Shown one piece after another: positions 45,701 to 53,046 of a DNA stretch of 64,000 nucleotides. The notes beneath the pieces are model-generated. The model was not told the origin of the DNA, did no database searches, and worked only from the letters and a program-made list of their open reading frames with translations. The stretch comes from Pseudomonas batumici (GTDB lineage Bacteria; Pseudomonadota; Gammaproteobacteria; Pseudomonadales; Pseudomonadaceae), in the NCBI RefSeq assembly GCF_000820515.1, contig NZ_JXDG01000068.1, positions 240,815 to 304,814 of the forward strand, in the 5' to 3' direction. Position 1 is the stretch's first letter; every line of letters begins with the position of its first letter. Position numbers and translations under genes: made by a program.

Positions 45701-46218
45701 GCTTGGTCGGTGAACCACCAGTCGCAGTTGCGCGTACCGCCGACACCGCGAATCGCCCCGGCGCCGAACTGCGCAGCCAAGGGGAAATGCAGCCCGGAGT
45801 TCACCAGCGCGGTGGTCTTGCCCGAACCTGGCGGACCGATGATCACGTACCACGGCAGCTCGTACAGGTTGCGGCGCTCGTCACCGCCGAGCTTGGCTTT
45901 CTTGAGCAACGCCAGGGCCTCGGCCATGCGCTGGCGCAGGGTCGCCAGTTCTTCGGCGGTGGCGACACTGGCGGGGTCCGGCGGCGTTTCCGCGGCCAGG
46001 CTCTGCAGGACCCTGGCCGCCTGGCGCCGGGCCTGGATCAGGCGGAACACGCGGTAGGCGATCCACACCGCGAAAATCAACACGATCAGCGCCCAGCGCC
46101 GACCTTCCGGCACCAGCATTTCCAGCAACGGGCCGACAAACCAGATAATCAGGCTGAGGGCGATCAACCCCAACAGCGGGATGACCCAGCGAATGACAAA
46201 ACCGAAAAACGCCTTCAC
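42712..46218 (-). CDS. tssM: T6SS inner-membrane complex protein TssM (IcmF)
   Basis: This 1168-residue protein spans the inner membrane and periplasm and forms the T6SS membrane complex with TssL and TssJ. Two N-terminal TMs (about 9-28 and 42-58) precede a cytoplasmic domain with a full Walker A (GPPGSGKTTAL, residues 128-135) and LLDTAGRYTTQDS; a third TM (GVLAATMAVVLVVGTLWW, about 440-460) leads to a large periplasmic part ending in the TssJ-binding C-terminal domain. The GTG start at 46218 overlaps the tssL stop (GTGA). Homologue of IcmF1 (PA0077). Confidence 0.97.
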   Translation of the reverse strand: MKAFFGFVIRWVIPLLGLIALSLIIWFVGPLLEMLVPEGRRWALIVLIFAVWIAYRVFRLIQARRQAARVLQSLAAETPPDPASVATAEELATLRQRMAEALALLKKAKLGGDERRNLYELPWYVIIGPPGSGKTTALVNSGLHFPLAAQFGAGAIRGVGGTRNCDWWFTDQAVLLDTAGRYTTQDSHAQVDKAAWLGFLDLLKTQRSRRPIDGAFIAISLSDLLLSTDAERAAHATAIRARIQELYTQLGVRFPIYLMLTKLDLVPGFMEFFDALSKEERAQVWGMTFDLDDGKNAEGPLVRFRDEFAGLEQRLNARLVERLQQERDPARRDLIYGFPQQFGALKACLQDFLDGVFKPNAYEDRALLRGVYFTSGTQEGSPIDRLIGAMAQSMNLDRQQLARQSGTGRSYFIEKLFTAVAFAERGLVGVNPKVEQRRKWLARGVLAATMAVVLVVGTLWWVSFRANEAYIAQVDQKVAPLGQSVQNLSPAQRDVLAVLPLLNAVKHLAGDAPGWAEGLGLYQGDMLEAESASVYRKLLIAVFAPRLLTRVEEQLHSGGNSDFLYEGLKAYLMLADNEHYDPQFIKAWIALDWDRSLPRDLPPEQRVALGEHLQALFERRPPNARLDERLIDDLRRQLQQLPVAQRVYDRVKRQKLPEGVPDFRLNEAAGRDAALVFSRKSGKPLGDPLSGFFTAKGYRQAFLLASLNQANTVAEEQWVLGRDAAEQQNVASLAADVRRLYFQDYLRQWDALLADIDFVPITSVAQASDVLRVLSGPTSPLKKLLVAVSKETDLQQEERLLAAQGKPVAGNVDQLKQRLGSLLGQEQAAGNSAAPVETQDPVSAHFAELNALVNKGEGEPAAIDALLADLNALYVQVSAMSGASGDALLGEAKNQASAAATRVSLNAERQPPLVQGLVKSVVSSTTNSMMGGVRNQLNAAWTSEVVNVYRQSLSGRYPLAPGSARDATLEDFGLFFGVGGVMDNYFRKYLQPYVDTSATPWRWQPGAAQKLGIAPGVLQTFQRAAAIRDAFFRSGGTQPTVRFELKPVAMDASITQFQLELDGQQVGYDHGPSRPVAMQWPNPGSVGVVRLSITPPSSSGRSGITLDGPWAWFRLLEQSDLVAGNSPDRFNLRLRVDGASISYELRASSAFNPFKSRVLSGFSLPERL

Positions 46219-47534
46219 TCGACTCCCTCCGCCAAGACTGTGATTTCCACCCGACGATTCTTCGCCCGGCCCTCGGCCGTGGCGTTCGAGGCCAGCGGCT
46301 CGGTGTCGCTGCGCCCCTCGGCGCTGAAGCGTTCCGGCTGGCCGGTCTTCGCCGCCAGGATCTGCAACACCTGCTCGGCCCGGGCCTGGGACAGCGCCCA
46401 GTTGGACGGGAAGCGCAGGGTCGCGATAGGTCGGTTGTCGCTGTGGCCGGTGATCCGCACCTGGCCCTTCACTTTGCGAATGGCGTCGGCGATGCGCAGC
46501 ATCAGCGGCTGGTAGTCGTCGACGATGCTGGAGCTGGCCGAAGCGAAGAGTTCGTCGCCGCGAATGGTCACCACCGAGCGGTCGACCTTGTCTTCCACCG
46601 CGACCTTGCCGGCCTTGATGTCATCGGCGAGGAAACCGGCCAGGCGCGGCCGCTCCACCACCTTGGGCTGGACCACCGGACGGTCGATGGTCTGCACCGG
46701 GATCTCGCCCAGGGCATGGATATTGCGAAACACCGGTTCGGCGTCGGCGGCCAGCTTCAGGCGCAGGCCGAACAGCAGGACCAGCAACAGCGCCAGGCCG
46801 ATGGCGATGCCGACCCAGGGCGGCATGAACTGGCTCAGGCGATCACGCACCACCGCCAGCCCGCGCCAGTGCGGCGACAGCTCGCGCTCATACTCGCCGC
46901 GGGCACTGCGGATCGCCGCGCTGGTGCGCTCGCGCAGGGCATCGAGCTGGCTGCGCCCGTCGATCATCACCCGATAGCGGCCTTCGAAGCCCAGGCAGAT
47001 GCACAGGTACAACAGCTCCAGCAGGTACAGGCGCTCGCGCGGACTTTGCAGGCAATGATCGAGCAACTGGAAGACCTTCTCGCCGCCCCAGGCCTCGTTG
47101 TGCACGGTGATCAGCAGGCTCTGCTTGCCCCAGTCGCCGGCACTGCCCCAAGGCGTGCTCAATACCGCCTCGTCGAGGGCGGTACAGAGCGCATAGCGCG
47201 CCAGCAACACATCGTTGCGGACCATACCGGCGCTTTCGGCGCGCTCCTCGAACTGCCGCAGGTAGGCCAGCAACTGCGCCCGCAGGCTGGCCGGTGCCGG
47301 ATGGGCAATGGTGTTGCGCAGGCGCGTGAGCAGCGCCAGCAAGGGCCCGGCGGCACTCTCCAGCGGGTTCAGGCCCTGTGACTGGCCGACCGGCAGCGGC
47401 GCGGCCGGCATCGACAGCGGCGCCACCGGTTCGGCCCGGGCAGCCTCCGGCGCGCGGCCACCGGGGCGCGGCATGAACTGGGTACGGTCATTGGCGGGCA
47501 GCGACTGGCCCGATGCATCATCGTTGGCATTCAT
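46215..47534 (-). CDS. tssL: T6SS inner-membrane protein TssL with OmpA-like peptidoglycan-binding domain
   Basis: This 439-residue extended TssL has a DotU/IcmH cytoplasmic domain (LLAYLRQFEERAESAG, ARYALCTALDEAVL, LLELLYLCICLGFEGRYR), a single TM near residues 240-260 (VGIAIGLALLLVLLFGLRL) and a C-terminal OmpA/MotB domain (VRITGHSDNRPIATLRFPSN, NRRVEITVLA) that should anchor the machine to peptidoglycan. A polar Pro-rich leader precedes the DotU domain. It matches PA0078. It sits 6 bp downstream of tssK. Confidence 0.97.
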   Translation of the reverse strand: MNANDDASGQSLPANDRTQFMPRPGGRAPEAARAEPVAPLSMPAAPLPVGQSQGLNPLESAAGPLLALLTRLRNTIAHPAPASLRAQLLAYLRQFEERAESAGMVRNDVLLARYALCTALDEAVLSTPWGSAGDWGKQSLLITVHNEAWGGEKVFQLLDHCLQSPRERLYLLELLYLCICLGFEGRYRVMIDGRSQLDALRERTSAAIRSARGEYERELSPHWRGLAVVRDRLSQFMPPWVGIAIGLALLLVLLFGLRLKLAADAEPVFRNIHALGEIPVQTIDRPVVQPKVVERPRLAGFLADDIKAGKVAVEDKVDRSVVTIRGDELFASASSSIVDDYQPLMLRIADAIRKVKGQVRITGHSDNRPIATLRFPSNWALSQARAEQVLQILAAKTGQPERFSAEGRSDTEPLASNATAEGRAKNRRVEITVLAEGVE

Positions 47535-47540
47535 CGCGGC

Positions 47541-48875
47541 TTATCCTCGGATGGCCCAGAAGGCCAGGTTCAAGCCGGGAAACTCGCCAGCGACATGGAA
47601 GGCGAAACCGCCGGAGTTCACCAGTTGCTTCCAGTGCTCACTGCCCCGGTCGAGTTCGTAGTAGGTGGACCCGGCATGGAACGGAATCTGCCGCGGCGCC
47701 ACCGGCAGCGGTAACAGGCCGATACCCGGCAATTGCAGGTTGACCAGGTCGCGGATGTGCTCCACCGAACCGATCTTGCTCTGCTGGGCGAAGCGACCGC
47801 GCAGGGTTTCGCTGGGGATATCGGCGCGCACCACCAGGATGAAGCTGGCGCTGTCGATCAGGCTGCGGTCCGCGAGCATCGCCACGTGGATGCCATAGGC
47901 TTTCTCGACAATCGGAATCGGCGTCGCCTTGCTGTCGATCAGCATCGACAGGGCTTCGCGCAGGGCCTGCATGACCGGGGCGAAGCTCAACGCCAGGTCA
48001 TCGTGTTGATACGCAGGGAACGCGGCCGGGCGCCGACCGCTGCTGGAAAAGGTGGAAAACTCGCCGGCCAGGCTCACCAGCTCGCTGTACAGACGTTCCG
48101 GGTGCAAGGGGCTGATCTGGTTCAGGTGGCCGATCAGCGGCTGGGCGCGGTTGACCAGTTGCAGCAGCATGAAATCGGCGATTTCCGAGGCGCCGCCGGC
48201 CCCCGAGGCCACCACGCGCCCGGCCAGGGCTTCGCCACGCTGGTGCAGCAGGCCCAGCAGCTCGCTGCGAAATGCCGTCAGCGGCTTGCTCGCCGCCACA
48301 TCGAGCACCGGCGGCACATAGCTGTCATCAAGGACCAGGGCCCGATCGGCGCGCTTTTCCTTGACCCGCACCAGCCCGATGGCGGCGTAATCGCCCAGGC
48401 CATCCGCGGCGGTCAACAGACGCAGGGCCCGCGAACCCAAGGCCACCGGCGCGCGGTTCTCGAACGGCGCGTTGTCGTCACGCACTTCGCGGACCTGGCT
48501 CAGGTAGCGCGCCCCGCCCAGTTCCTCGCCTTCGTCGACGGTGTCCCGCGAGCCGGCGCGCTTGAGCGGCAAGGCCAGGTAGACCAGGCCGTCGCGCAGG
48601 TGCTCGTCGATGGTCAGCGGGCTCGGCGCGAGGTCATCGTGGGGGATGTTGAAGGGTGTGCCGTCCGGCAGCAGGCCCCGGGCCGAGACGATGGCCAGCT
48701 TGCCCTGGGCCAGCAGGCCCTGGTCAATCAGCAGCTCGGAAAAACCCCAGGCGCCGACGGCCAATGGCCGGCTGCGGGCATCGATCAGGTTTTCCAGATA
48801 ACGGTCATGCTGCTGGAAGTGCTGCGTTCCGATGAACATGCCTTCCGACCAGACCACTCGATTGTTCCAGGACAT
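47541..48875 (-). CDS. tssK: T6SS baseplate protein TssK
   Basis: This 444-residue protein begins MSWNNRVVWSEGMFIGTQHFQQHDRYLE, the conserved TssK opening (WSEGMFLxPQHFQQ type). TssK forms trimers related to phage receptor-binding proteins and links the TssFG baseplate wedges to the TssLM membrane complex. It matches PA0079. The gene follows tssJ by 15 bp on the same strand; the ATG follows GGAGAAGCC. Confidence 0.97.
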   Translation of the reverse strand: MSWNNRVVWSEGMFIGTQHFQQHDRYLENLIDARSRPLAVGAWGFSELLIDQGLLAQGKLAIVSARGLLPDGTPFNIPHDDLAPSPLTIDEHLRDGLVYLALPLKRAGSRDTVDEGEELGGARYLSQVREVRDDNAPFENRAPVALGSRALRLLTAADGLGDYAAIGLVRVKEKRADRALVLDDSYVPPVLDVAASKPLTAFRSELLGLLHQRGEALAGRVVASGAGGASEIADFMLLQLVNRAQPLIGHLNQISPLHPERLYSELVSLAGEFSTFSSSGRRPAAFPAYQHDDLALSFAPVMQALREALSMLIDSKATPIPIVEKAYGIHVAMLADRSLIDSASFILVVRADIPSETLRGRFAQQSKIGSVEHIRDLVNLQLPGIGLLPLPVAPRQIPFHAGSTYYELDRGSEHWKQLVNSGGFAFHVAGEFPGLNLAFWAIRG

Positions 48876-48890
48876 GGCTTCTCCGTTTGC

Positions 48891-49403
48891 CTAGGGGGCG
48901 GTGCGGGTTGGGGTCACGACGACGGCGCTGCGCACGGCGCGCACATCGAGGCTGATCTGATAGTCGTTGAGCTGCTTGGGCGCGATGGTCAGCAGCGTGC
49001 GCCAGAGCGCCTGGTCGACTTCGCGGTAGCCCACCACCAGGCCGACCTGGCGGGTCGCCGGGTTGAGCGCCCGCTCGATGTCCAGTTGCTCGCCGGGCTG
49101 TACCAGTACTTCGTCCTGGTCGATGAGGTCGACGCCGAGGGTGGCCTGGGCGCGATCGGCCAGGGCGAAATAGTCGGCGCGGTTGAAGTTGGCGCTGTTC
49201 TTCAGCTCGAAAATCCGTACGCGCACGGGCGCGGGTACGCCGTCGGCGCCGGGGTTGAGGCCGGCAATGGCGTGGAAATGCAGGGAAGCCGTGGCGCTAT
49301 CGGCAGCAACAGGGGCGTCGACGGGCGCTGGAGCGGCCGCGTCCTTGGCACATGCGCCGAGCAGCAGCGTGAGGGCTGCGGCCAGTAAAACTCGGTGAAT
49401 CAT
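48891..49403 (-). CDS. tssJ: T6SS outer-membrane lipoprotein TssJ
   Basis: This 170-residue lipoprotein has the signal MIHRVLLAAALTLLLGACAKD (lipobox LGAC, Cys18). The mature beta-sandwich contains the TssJ pattern LNPGADGVPAPVRVRIFELKN and LVVGYREVDQALWR. It binds the TssM periplasmic C-terminus and tethers the complex to the outer membrane. It matches PA0080. It is separated from fha by 174 bp containing a REP element, the largest gap inside the leftward operon. Confidence 0.95.
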   Translation of the reverse strand: MIHRVLLAAALTLLLGACAKDAAAPAPVDAPVAADSATASLHFHAIAGLNPGADGVPAPVRVRIFELKNSANFNRADYFALADRAQATLGVDLIDQDEVLVQPGEQLDIERALNPATRQVGLVVGYREVDQALWRTLLTIAPKQLNDYQISLDVRAVRSAVVVTPTRTAP

Positions 49404-49477
49404 CCTGCGTCCTCAATGACCTGCTGACTGTCCGTTTATCCATATAACAACTGCAAACCAGCGCCTTGCCCGAAACC

Positions 49478-49562
49478 CTGTGGGAGCCGGCTTGCCGGCG
49501 ATGGCGTCCGGCCAGGCGGCACAAGACTCAAGGGCCTCATCGCTGGCAAACCAGCGCCTACA
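49478..49562. repeat. REP-like palindromic element E between fha and tssJ
   Basis: The left arm TGTGGGAGCCGGCTTGCCGG is intact and the right arm (CGCTGGCAAACCAGCGCCTACA) has diverged, so the hairpin is imperfect. It lies inside the T6SS operon between co-directional fha and tssJ, an unusual place compared with the other copies at gene 3' ends between convergent genes. Confidence 0.75.
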
Positions 49563-49577
49563 AAGTCCGTGGTGGGC

Positions 49578-51014
49578 TTATCCCTTGCGCAACCGCGCGC
49601 TGTGTTCCTCGTACGCGCGACTGAACTCCCGACCGAACAGGTCCTGGAAATCCTCCTCGGCCTCACGGGAAATATTCGTGTACAGCTCGGTGAACTGCTG
49701 CCAGTACTGGGCCTGGCGCGAACCGCTGAACAGGTTCGACAAACCGCCGGGCTTGCTCAGGCGGGTCTCCAGCGCCGAAGGTTCGAAACGCTTGAGCAGG
49801 TGTTTGATCGCTGCTTCCACGCCGGCCATCACCGCCATCTGGTGCGCCCGCAGGTCGTCGAAACTGTCGCTGACCGCCTGGTCCGGTGCCATGAAGGCCT
49901 GGTTGCCGTGACGCAGCAGCAAGAGCAGCGCTTCATCGGCATTCGGGGCGAATTTCAACGGGTTGTTTTCCACCGGGCGAATCAGCGTCTGCTGCATGCG
50001 GAACTCGCCCTTGAGGCTGCTGCGGGCCCGCAGCACATCGATCAGCCCCTCGACCATCAGCCGGTAGCTGCGGCCGATGGCCTCCATCTGCGCCTCCGCC
50101 TGGGCGGTATCGATACGCAGTTGGTCGAGACCGGCACCGCGCAGGAAGGCTTGCAGCAAATCGGCTCGCGCCGCACCGCTCGACATTGCCACGGGGGCTG
50201 GCTGGGTAACCGGGGCCACCGTCGGCGTGGGGATCGGAGCCGGGATCGGAGTCGGAGTCGGAGTCGGAGTCGGAGTCGGAGTCGGCTCGACGATAGCCTC
50301 GACAATCGCCACAGGTACGGAAACAGGAACAGTCACCGGCGTACTGGCTGGTGCCTTGGGCGTGTCGCCAAACAGATCCCAGTCCTCGGGAATCACCGCC
50401 GCGCCCGGCGCTGGCGGCACCACCGCGGGCGCCGAGCTGATCACCGGCGTCGGCGGACGAAAATCATGCTGTTGCGCTGGCACATGATCCGGCTGGGTTG
50501 CCGGAGGAATGCTCGACGGCGCCAGGAAATCGAACAGGTCCGGCAACGTATCCATCGCCGAACCGCCCTGGAAATGCGCGGCCGGGGTGCTTGGCGGCGA
50601 GATGGCGGGCGCGGCTGCCGCCCGCCCCATCAGCGCTTCGAAACTGTTGGATGAATCGCCCCCCGACAGACTCTCGGGCGCCAGTTGCAGGTTGAAATCG
50701 ATACGCGCACGGATCTCGTACTCACCGATGCGGATGATTTCGCCGTCCTGCAACGGCTCGCTGTTGCCTCTGCGCAAACGAATACCGGCCTGAACTAACT
50801 CCACGCCATTGGTACTGGTATCTGTCAGATAGTAACGACCGTCTTTGTATTGAATAACGCAATGTTTCGAGGAAACCAGCCGCTCCGGATCGGGAAGAAC
50901 CCAGTCATTCTCGGAACTACGGCCAATTGCCATCACTCCCTTGTCCATGGATTTCTCCGGACATTGGCCAGGGGTGATCTTGTGATAACTAGTGATAGTC
51001 AAACACAGCGACAT
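49578..51014 (-). CDS. fha: T6SS FHA-domain scaffold protein Fha (TagH type)
   Basis: This 478-residue protein has an N-terminal forkhead-associated domain (about residues 25-100: AIGRSSENDWVLPDPERLVSSKH, DTSTNG), the substrate of PpkA and the trigger for T6SS assembly. A long Pro/Thr/Ala-rich linker follows, including an in-frame hexanucleotide repeat coding for Pro-Thr pairs (50251-50286), then a C-terminal TagH-type domain (about 290-478). The ATG at 51014 follows a perfect AAGGAGG; the frame continues 16 codons upstream into a leader hairpin, so that extension is rejected. First gene of the leftward unit, matching PA0081. Confidence 0.95.
   Translation of the reverse strand: MSLCLTITSYHKITPGQCPEKSMDKGVMAIGRSSENDWVLPDPERLVSSKHCVIQYKDGRYYLTDTSTNGVELVQAGIRLRRGNSEPLQDGEIIRIGEYEIRARIDFNLQLAPESLSGGDSSNSFEALMGRAAAAPAISPPSTPAAHFQGGSAMDTLPDLFDFLAPSSIPPATQPDHVPAQQHDFRPPTPVISSAPAVVPPAPGAAVIPEDWDLFGDTPKAPASTPVTVPVSVPVAIVEAIVEPTPTPTPTPTPTPIPAPIPTPTVAPVTQPAPVAMSSGAARADLLQAFLRGAGLDQLRIDTAQAEAQMEAIGRSYRLMVEGLIDVLRARSSLKGEFRMQQTLIRPVENNPLKFAPNADEALLLLLRHGNQAFMAPDQAVSDSFDDLRAHQMAVMAGVEAAIKHLLKRFEPSALETRLSKPGGLSNLFSGSRQAQYWQQFTELYTNISREAEEDFQDLFGREFSRAYEEHSARLRKG
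50251..50286. repeat. In-frame 6-bp tandem repeat in the fha linker
   Basis: Six consecutive GTCGG(A/C) units (plus strand) encode alternating Pro and Thr on the minus strand. The near-perfect units suggest slippage, which would change the linker length by two residues per unit without breaking the frame. Confidence 0.85.
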
Positions 51015-51048
51015 TGCGCCTCCTTGCTGTACATCCACGCACAAGCCA

Positions 51049-51075
51049 CCCGGCGCAAACACCTTGCGCCGGGTC
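51049..51075 (-). promoter_or_regulatory. Stable hairpin in the fha leader
   Basis: Perfect 11-bp arms (ACCCGGCGCAA/TTGCGCCGGGT) enclose a 5-nt loop, 34 nt upstream of the fha ATG on the transcribed strand. It sits between any upstream promoter and the AAGGAGG site, so it could affect transcription elongation or ribosome access. No T-run follows, which argues against a simple terminator. Confidence 0.6.
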
Positions 51076-51240
51076 TCGCCAGGGCTATGAAAATCCTGGA
51101 AAAAACCTATCTATTTCAGCCAGTTCGCCGAACCTGGTGAATTCTACCTACAAAATCCCTAAAAACGCACACGGCCTGACCCAATGGTCGACAGCCTTGA
51201 CGAGTGTGTCACAACGGTAACAAAGGGCCGCTAGCTTACC

Positions 51241-51270
51241 TTGACAAGCTATAACTACTACACCAAAAAT
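51241..51270 (+). promoter_or_regulatory. Candidate sigma-70 promoter for tssA
   Basis: A perfect TTGACA (-35) is followed after 18 bp by AAAAAT (4 of 6 positions of the -10). It would give a leader of about 125 nt before the tssA start. Alternative -10 sequences such as the TATATA near 51318 cannot be excluded. Confidence 0.4.
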
Positions 51271-51290
51271 GCACAACTTCTTGTTTACGG

Positions 51291-51312
51291 ATGATGTCAC
51301 TATGATGTCACT
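51291..51312 (+). repeat. Tandem 11-bp direct repeat upstream of tssA
   Basis: ATGATGTCACT occurs twice back to back with no gap. Spacing of one helical turn would place two protein monomers or dimers on the same DNA face. It lies between the candidate promoter and the tssA start. Confidence 0.7.
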
Positions 51313-51358
51313 TCGTATATACCACCAAGAAATATGAGAGTTTTCTGAGAGAACTTTC

Positions 51359-51396
51359 GCAGGAATTGCCCGACTATTCAGCGGGCGGATAAGGAG
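51359..51396 (+). promoter_or_regulatory. Candidate RsmA/RsmE-binding leader of tssA
   Basis: The mRNA would carry GCAGGAATTGC, which places GGA in the loop of a short hairpin (51359-51369), then GGCGGATAAGGAG, in which a second and third GGA overlap the ribosome site. Paired GGA motifs, one in the Shine-Dalgarno sequence, are the classic RsmA/CsrA arrangement. RsmA represses HSI-I in P. aeruginosa. Confidence 0.45.
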
Positions 51397-51402
51397 ATCG
51401 AT

Positions 51403-52434
51403 TTGGTGGATGTGCCGTTGTTGCTCGCCGCTGTTTCAGCAAACTCGCCCTGTGGCGAGGACCTGGAATATGACGCGCAATTCTTGCAATTGGAGCGTGA
51501 CGCCCAAGGCAAACCCGAGCGCATCATGGGCGACTCGGTGCAAGCGGCCGAGCCGCCGGCATGGCGCGCCATCGAGCAGTCGAGCACGGCGCTCCTGCAA
51601 CGCAGCAAAGACCTGCGCATCAGCCATTTTCTCGTGCAAAGCGCCCTGGCCCTCGATGGCCTGCCGGGCCTCGCCAACGCCCTGACCCTGGTCAGCCAGC
51701 TGCTCCAGCAGTACTGGGGCGAACTCTATCCGCTGCTCGACGCCGATGACGACAACGACCCCACGGTGCGGATCAACGCGCTCTCGGGCCTGGCCTGCGA
51801 CACCAATATCCGCCTGTTGCGCGAAAGCGTGCTGACCCGCTCCCGGGCCTTCGGCACCGTGACCTTGCGCGCCGCGCTGAATGCCAGCGGCCTGCAGGGT
51901 TTCTCCGACGAAAACCTGAACGCCGACGAACTGGCCGGCGCTCTGCGCGACAGCGACCCCGAGCAGCTGGAGGCGGTGCGCGCCGCGCTCAACGAAGCCC
52001 GCGGTGCCATCGACAGCATCGAGCGCTTCGTCAGCGACCAGGTCGGCTCGGCCCAGGGTGTCGACCTCGGCGCCCTGCGCCAGCCGCTCAAACTGGCCGT
52101 GCAGATACTCGCCGAATACGCCCCCGGCAGCGACGCCGGCGAATCGACCGTGAACGAGTCCGAGCCGGCCCCCAGCGGGCACGACAGCGCCGCTGCGGCC
52201 CCGGCAGCCACGCGCACCGCAGCGCCGGGGGAGATCGGCAACCGCGACGACGTCCTGCGCAGCCTCGACCGGCTGCTGAACTACTACGCCCGCCACGAGC
52301 CTTCGAGCCCGCTGCCGGTGCTGTTGACCCGGGCCAAGAACCTGGTGCACGCCGACTTCGCGACCATCGTCCGCAACCTGATTCCCGACGGCCTGTCCCA
52401 ATTTGAAAACCTGCGGGGCCCCGAGGGCGAATAA
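51403..52434 (+). CDS. tssA: T6SS cap/baseplate-associated protein TssA
   Basis: This 343-residue protein has an N-terminal ImpA_N domain (LLAAVSANSPCGEDLEYDAQF, LQRSKDLRISHFLVQSALALDGL, LLQQYWGELYPLLD) and a shorter C-terminal part ending NLIPDGLSQFENLRGPEG. This layout is TssA1 of P. aeruginosa (PA0082), which works at the baseplate, rather than the longer tail-capping TssA of other systems. The start is TTG at 51403, 6 nt after AAGGAG; GTG follows as the next codon and is an alternative. First gene of the rightward unit. Confidence 0.95.
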   Translation: MVDVPLLLAAVSANSPCGEDLEYDAQFLQLERDAQGKPERIMGDSVQAAEPPAWRAIEQSSTALLQRSKDLRISHFLVQSALALDGLPGLANALTLVSQLLQQYWGELYPLLDADDDNDPTVRINALSGLACDTNIRLLRESVLTRSRAFGTVTLRAALNASGLQGFSDENLNADELAGALRDSDPEQLEAVRAALNEARGAIDSIERFVSDQVGSAQGVDLGALRQPLKLAVQILAEYAPGSDAGESTVNESEPAPSGHDSAAAAPAATRTAAPGEIGNRDDVLRSLDRLLNYYARHEPSSPLPVLLTRAKNLVHADFATIVRNLIPDGLSQFENLRGPEGE

Positions 52435-52515
52435 GCCCACCGGGACCGCGCCGCTTAGTTAACGGCAACCACCGATAACGCCAACACCGTCGCTTGAGCG
52501 ACCAGGAGCAACAAC

Positions 52516-53031
52516 GTGGCGAACACCAGCTCTCAGAAATTCATTGCGCGCAACCGCGCGCCACGGGTCCAGATCGAGTACGACGTAGAACTCTACGGCG
52601 CCGAGAAAAAGGTCCAGTTGCCCTTCGTCATGGGCGTGATGGCCGACCTCGCCGGCAAGCCCGCCGAGCCGCTGCCGCCGGTCGCGGACCGCAAATTCCT
52701 GGAGATCGACGTCGACAACTTCGACTCGCGCCTCAAGGCCATGCAGCCGCGCGTGGCGTTCCACGTGCCGAACGAACTGACCGGCGAAGGCAACCTGAGC
52801 CTGGACATCACCTTCGAGAGCCTGGACGACTTCAGCCCGGCCAACGTCGCGCGCAAGGTCGATGCCCTGAACAAGCTGCTCGAAGCCCGTACCCAACTGG
52901 CCAACCTGCTGACCTACATGGACGGCAAGACCGGTGCCGAAGAAATCATCATGAAGGCCATCAAGGATCCGGCGTTGCTCCAGGCCCTGGCGAGTGCGCC
53001 AAAGCCCCAGGACTCCGAGCCCAGCGCTTAA
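52516..53031 (+). CDS. tssB: T6SS contractile sheath small subunit TssB
   Basis: This 171-residue VipA/TssB protein begins ANTSSQKFIARNRAPRVQIEYDVELYGAEKKVQLPFVMGVMADL, the conserved sheath opening, with KPAEPLPPVADRKFLEIDVDNFD next. With TssC it forms the helical sheath whose contraction drives the Hcp tube outward. The GTG start at 52516 follows AGGAGC. The C-terminal helix, recognised by ClpV in TssC rather than TssB, is normal. It lies 15 bp upstream of tssC. Confidence 0.97.
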   Translation: MANTSSQKFIARNRAPRVQIEYDVELYGAEKKVQLPFVMGVMADLAGKPAEPLPPVADRKFLEIDVDNFDSRLKAMQPRVAFHVPNELTGEGNLSLDITFESLDDFSPANVARKVDALNKLLEARTQLANLLTYMDGKTGAEEIIMKAIKDPALLQALASAPKPQDSEPSA

Positions 53032-53046
53032 TCAGGACGAACGATC

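Larger units (their letters stand above)
51015..51402. other. Divergent T6SS control region between fha and tssA
   Basis: This 388-bp gene-free region is richer in A and T than its surroundings, especially 51230-51350. It holds a strong hairpin in the fha leader (51049-51075), a consensus TTGACA facing tssA (51241), two adjacent copies of an 11-bp sequence (51291-51312) and GGA-containing candidate RsmA sites just before the tssA start. Short frames inside lack support as genes. It should contain the promoters for both halves of the T6SS. Confidence 0.75.

Noticed and set aside
42865..46515. 1216-codon open frame on the plus strand opposite tssM
   Set aside because: Its frame is set by the codon bias of tssM. 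The composition is Gln/Arg/His/Gly-rich and low in real domains, and no ribosome site supports it.
50230..50290. Pro-Thr repeats in fha as a sign of a pseudogene or assembly error
   Set aside because: The six-base unit preserves the frame, and both flanking domains are intact.
51015..51062. Upstream extension of fha to the start at 51062
   Set aside because: The ATG at 51014 has a perfect AAGGAGG and starts the FHA fold; the extension runs into a stable hairpin and has no family similarity.
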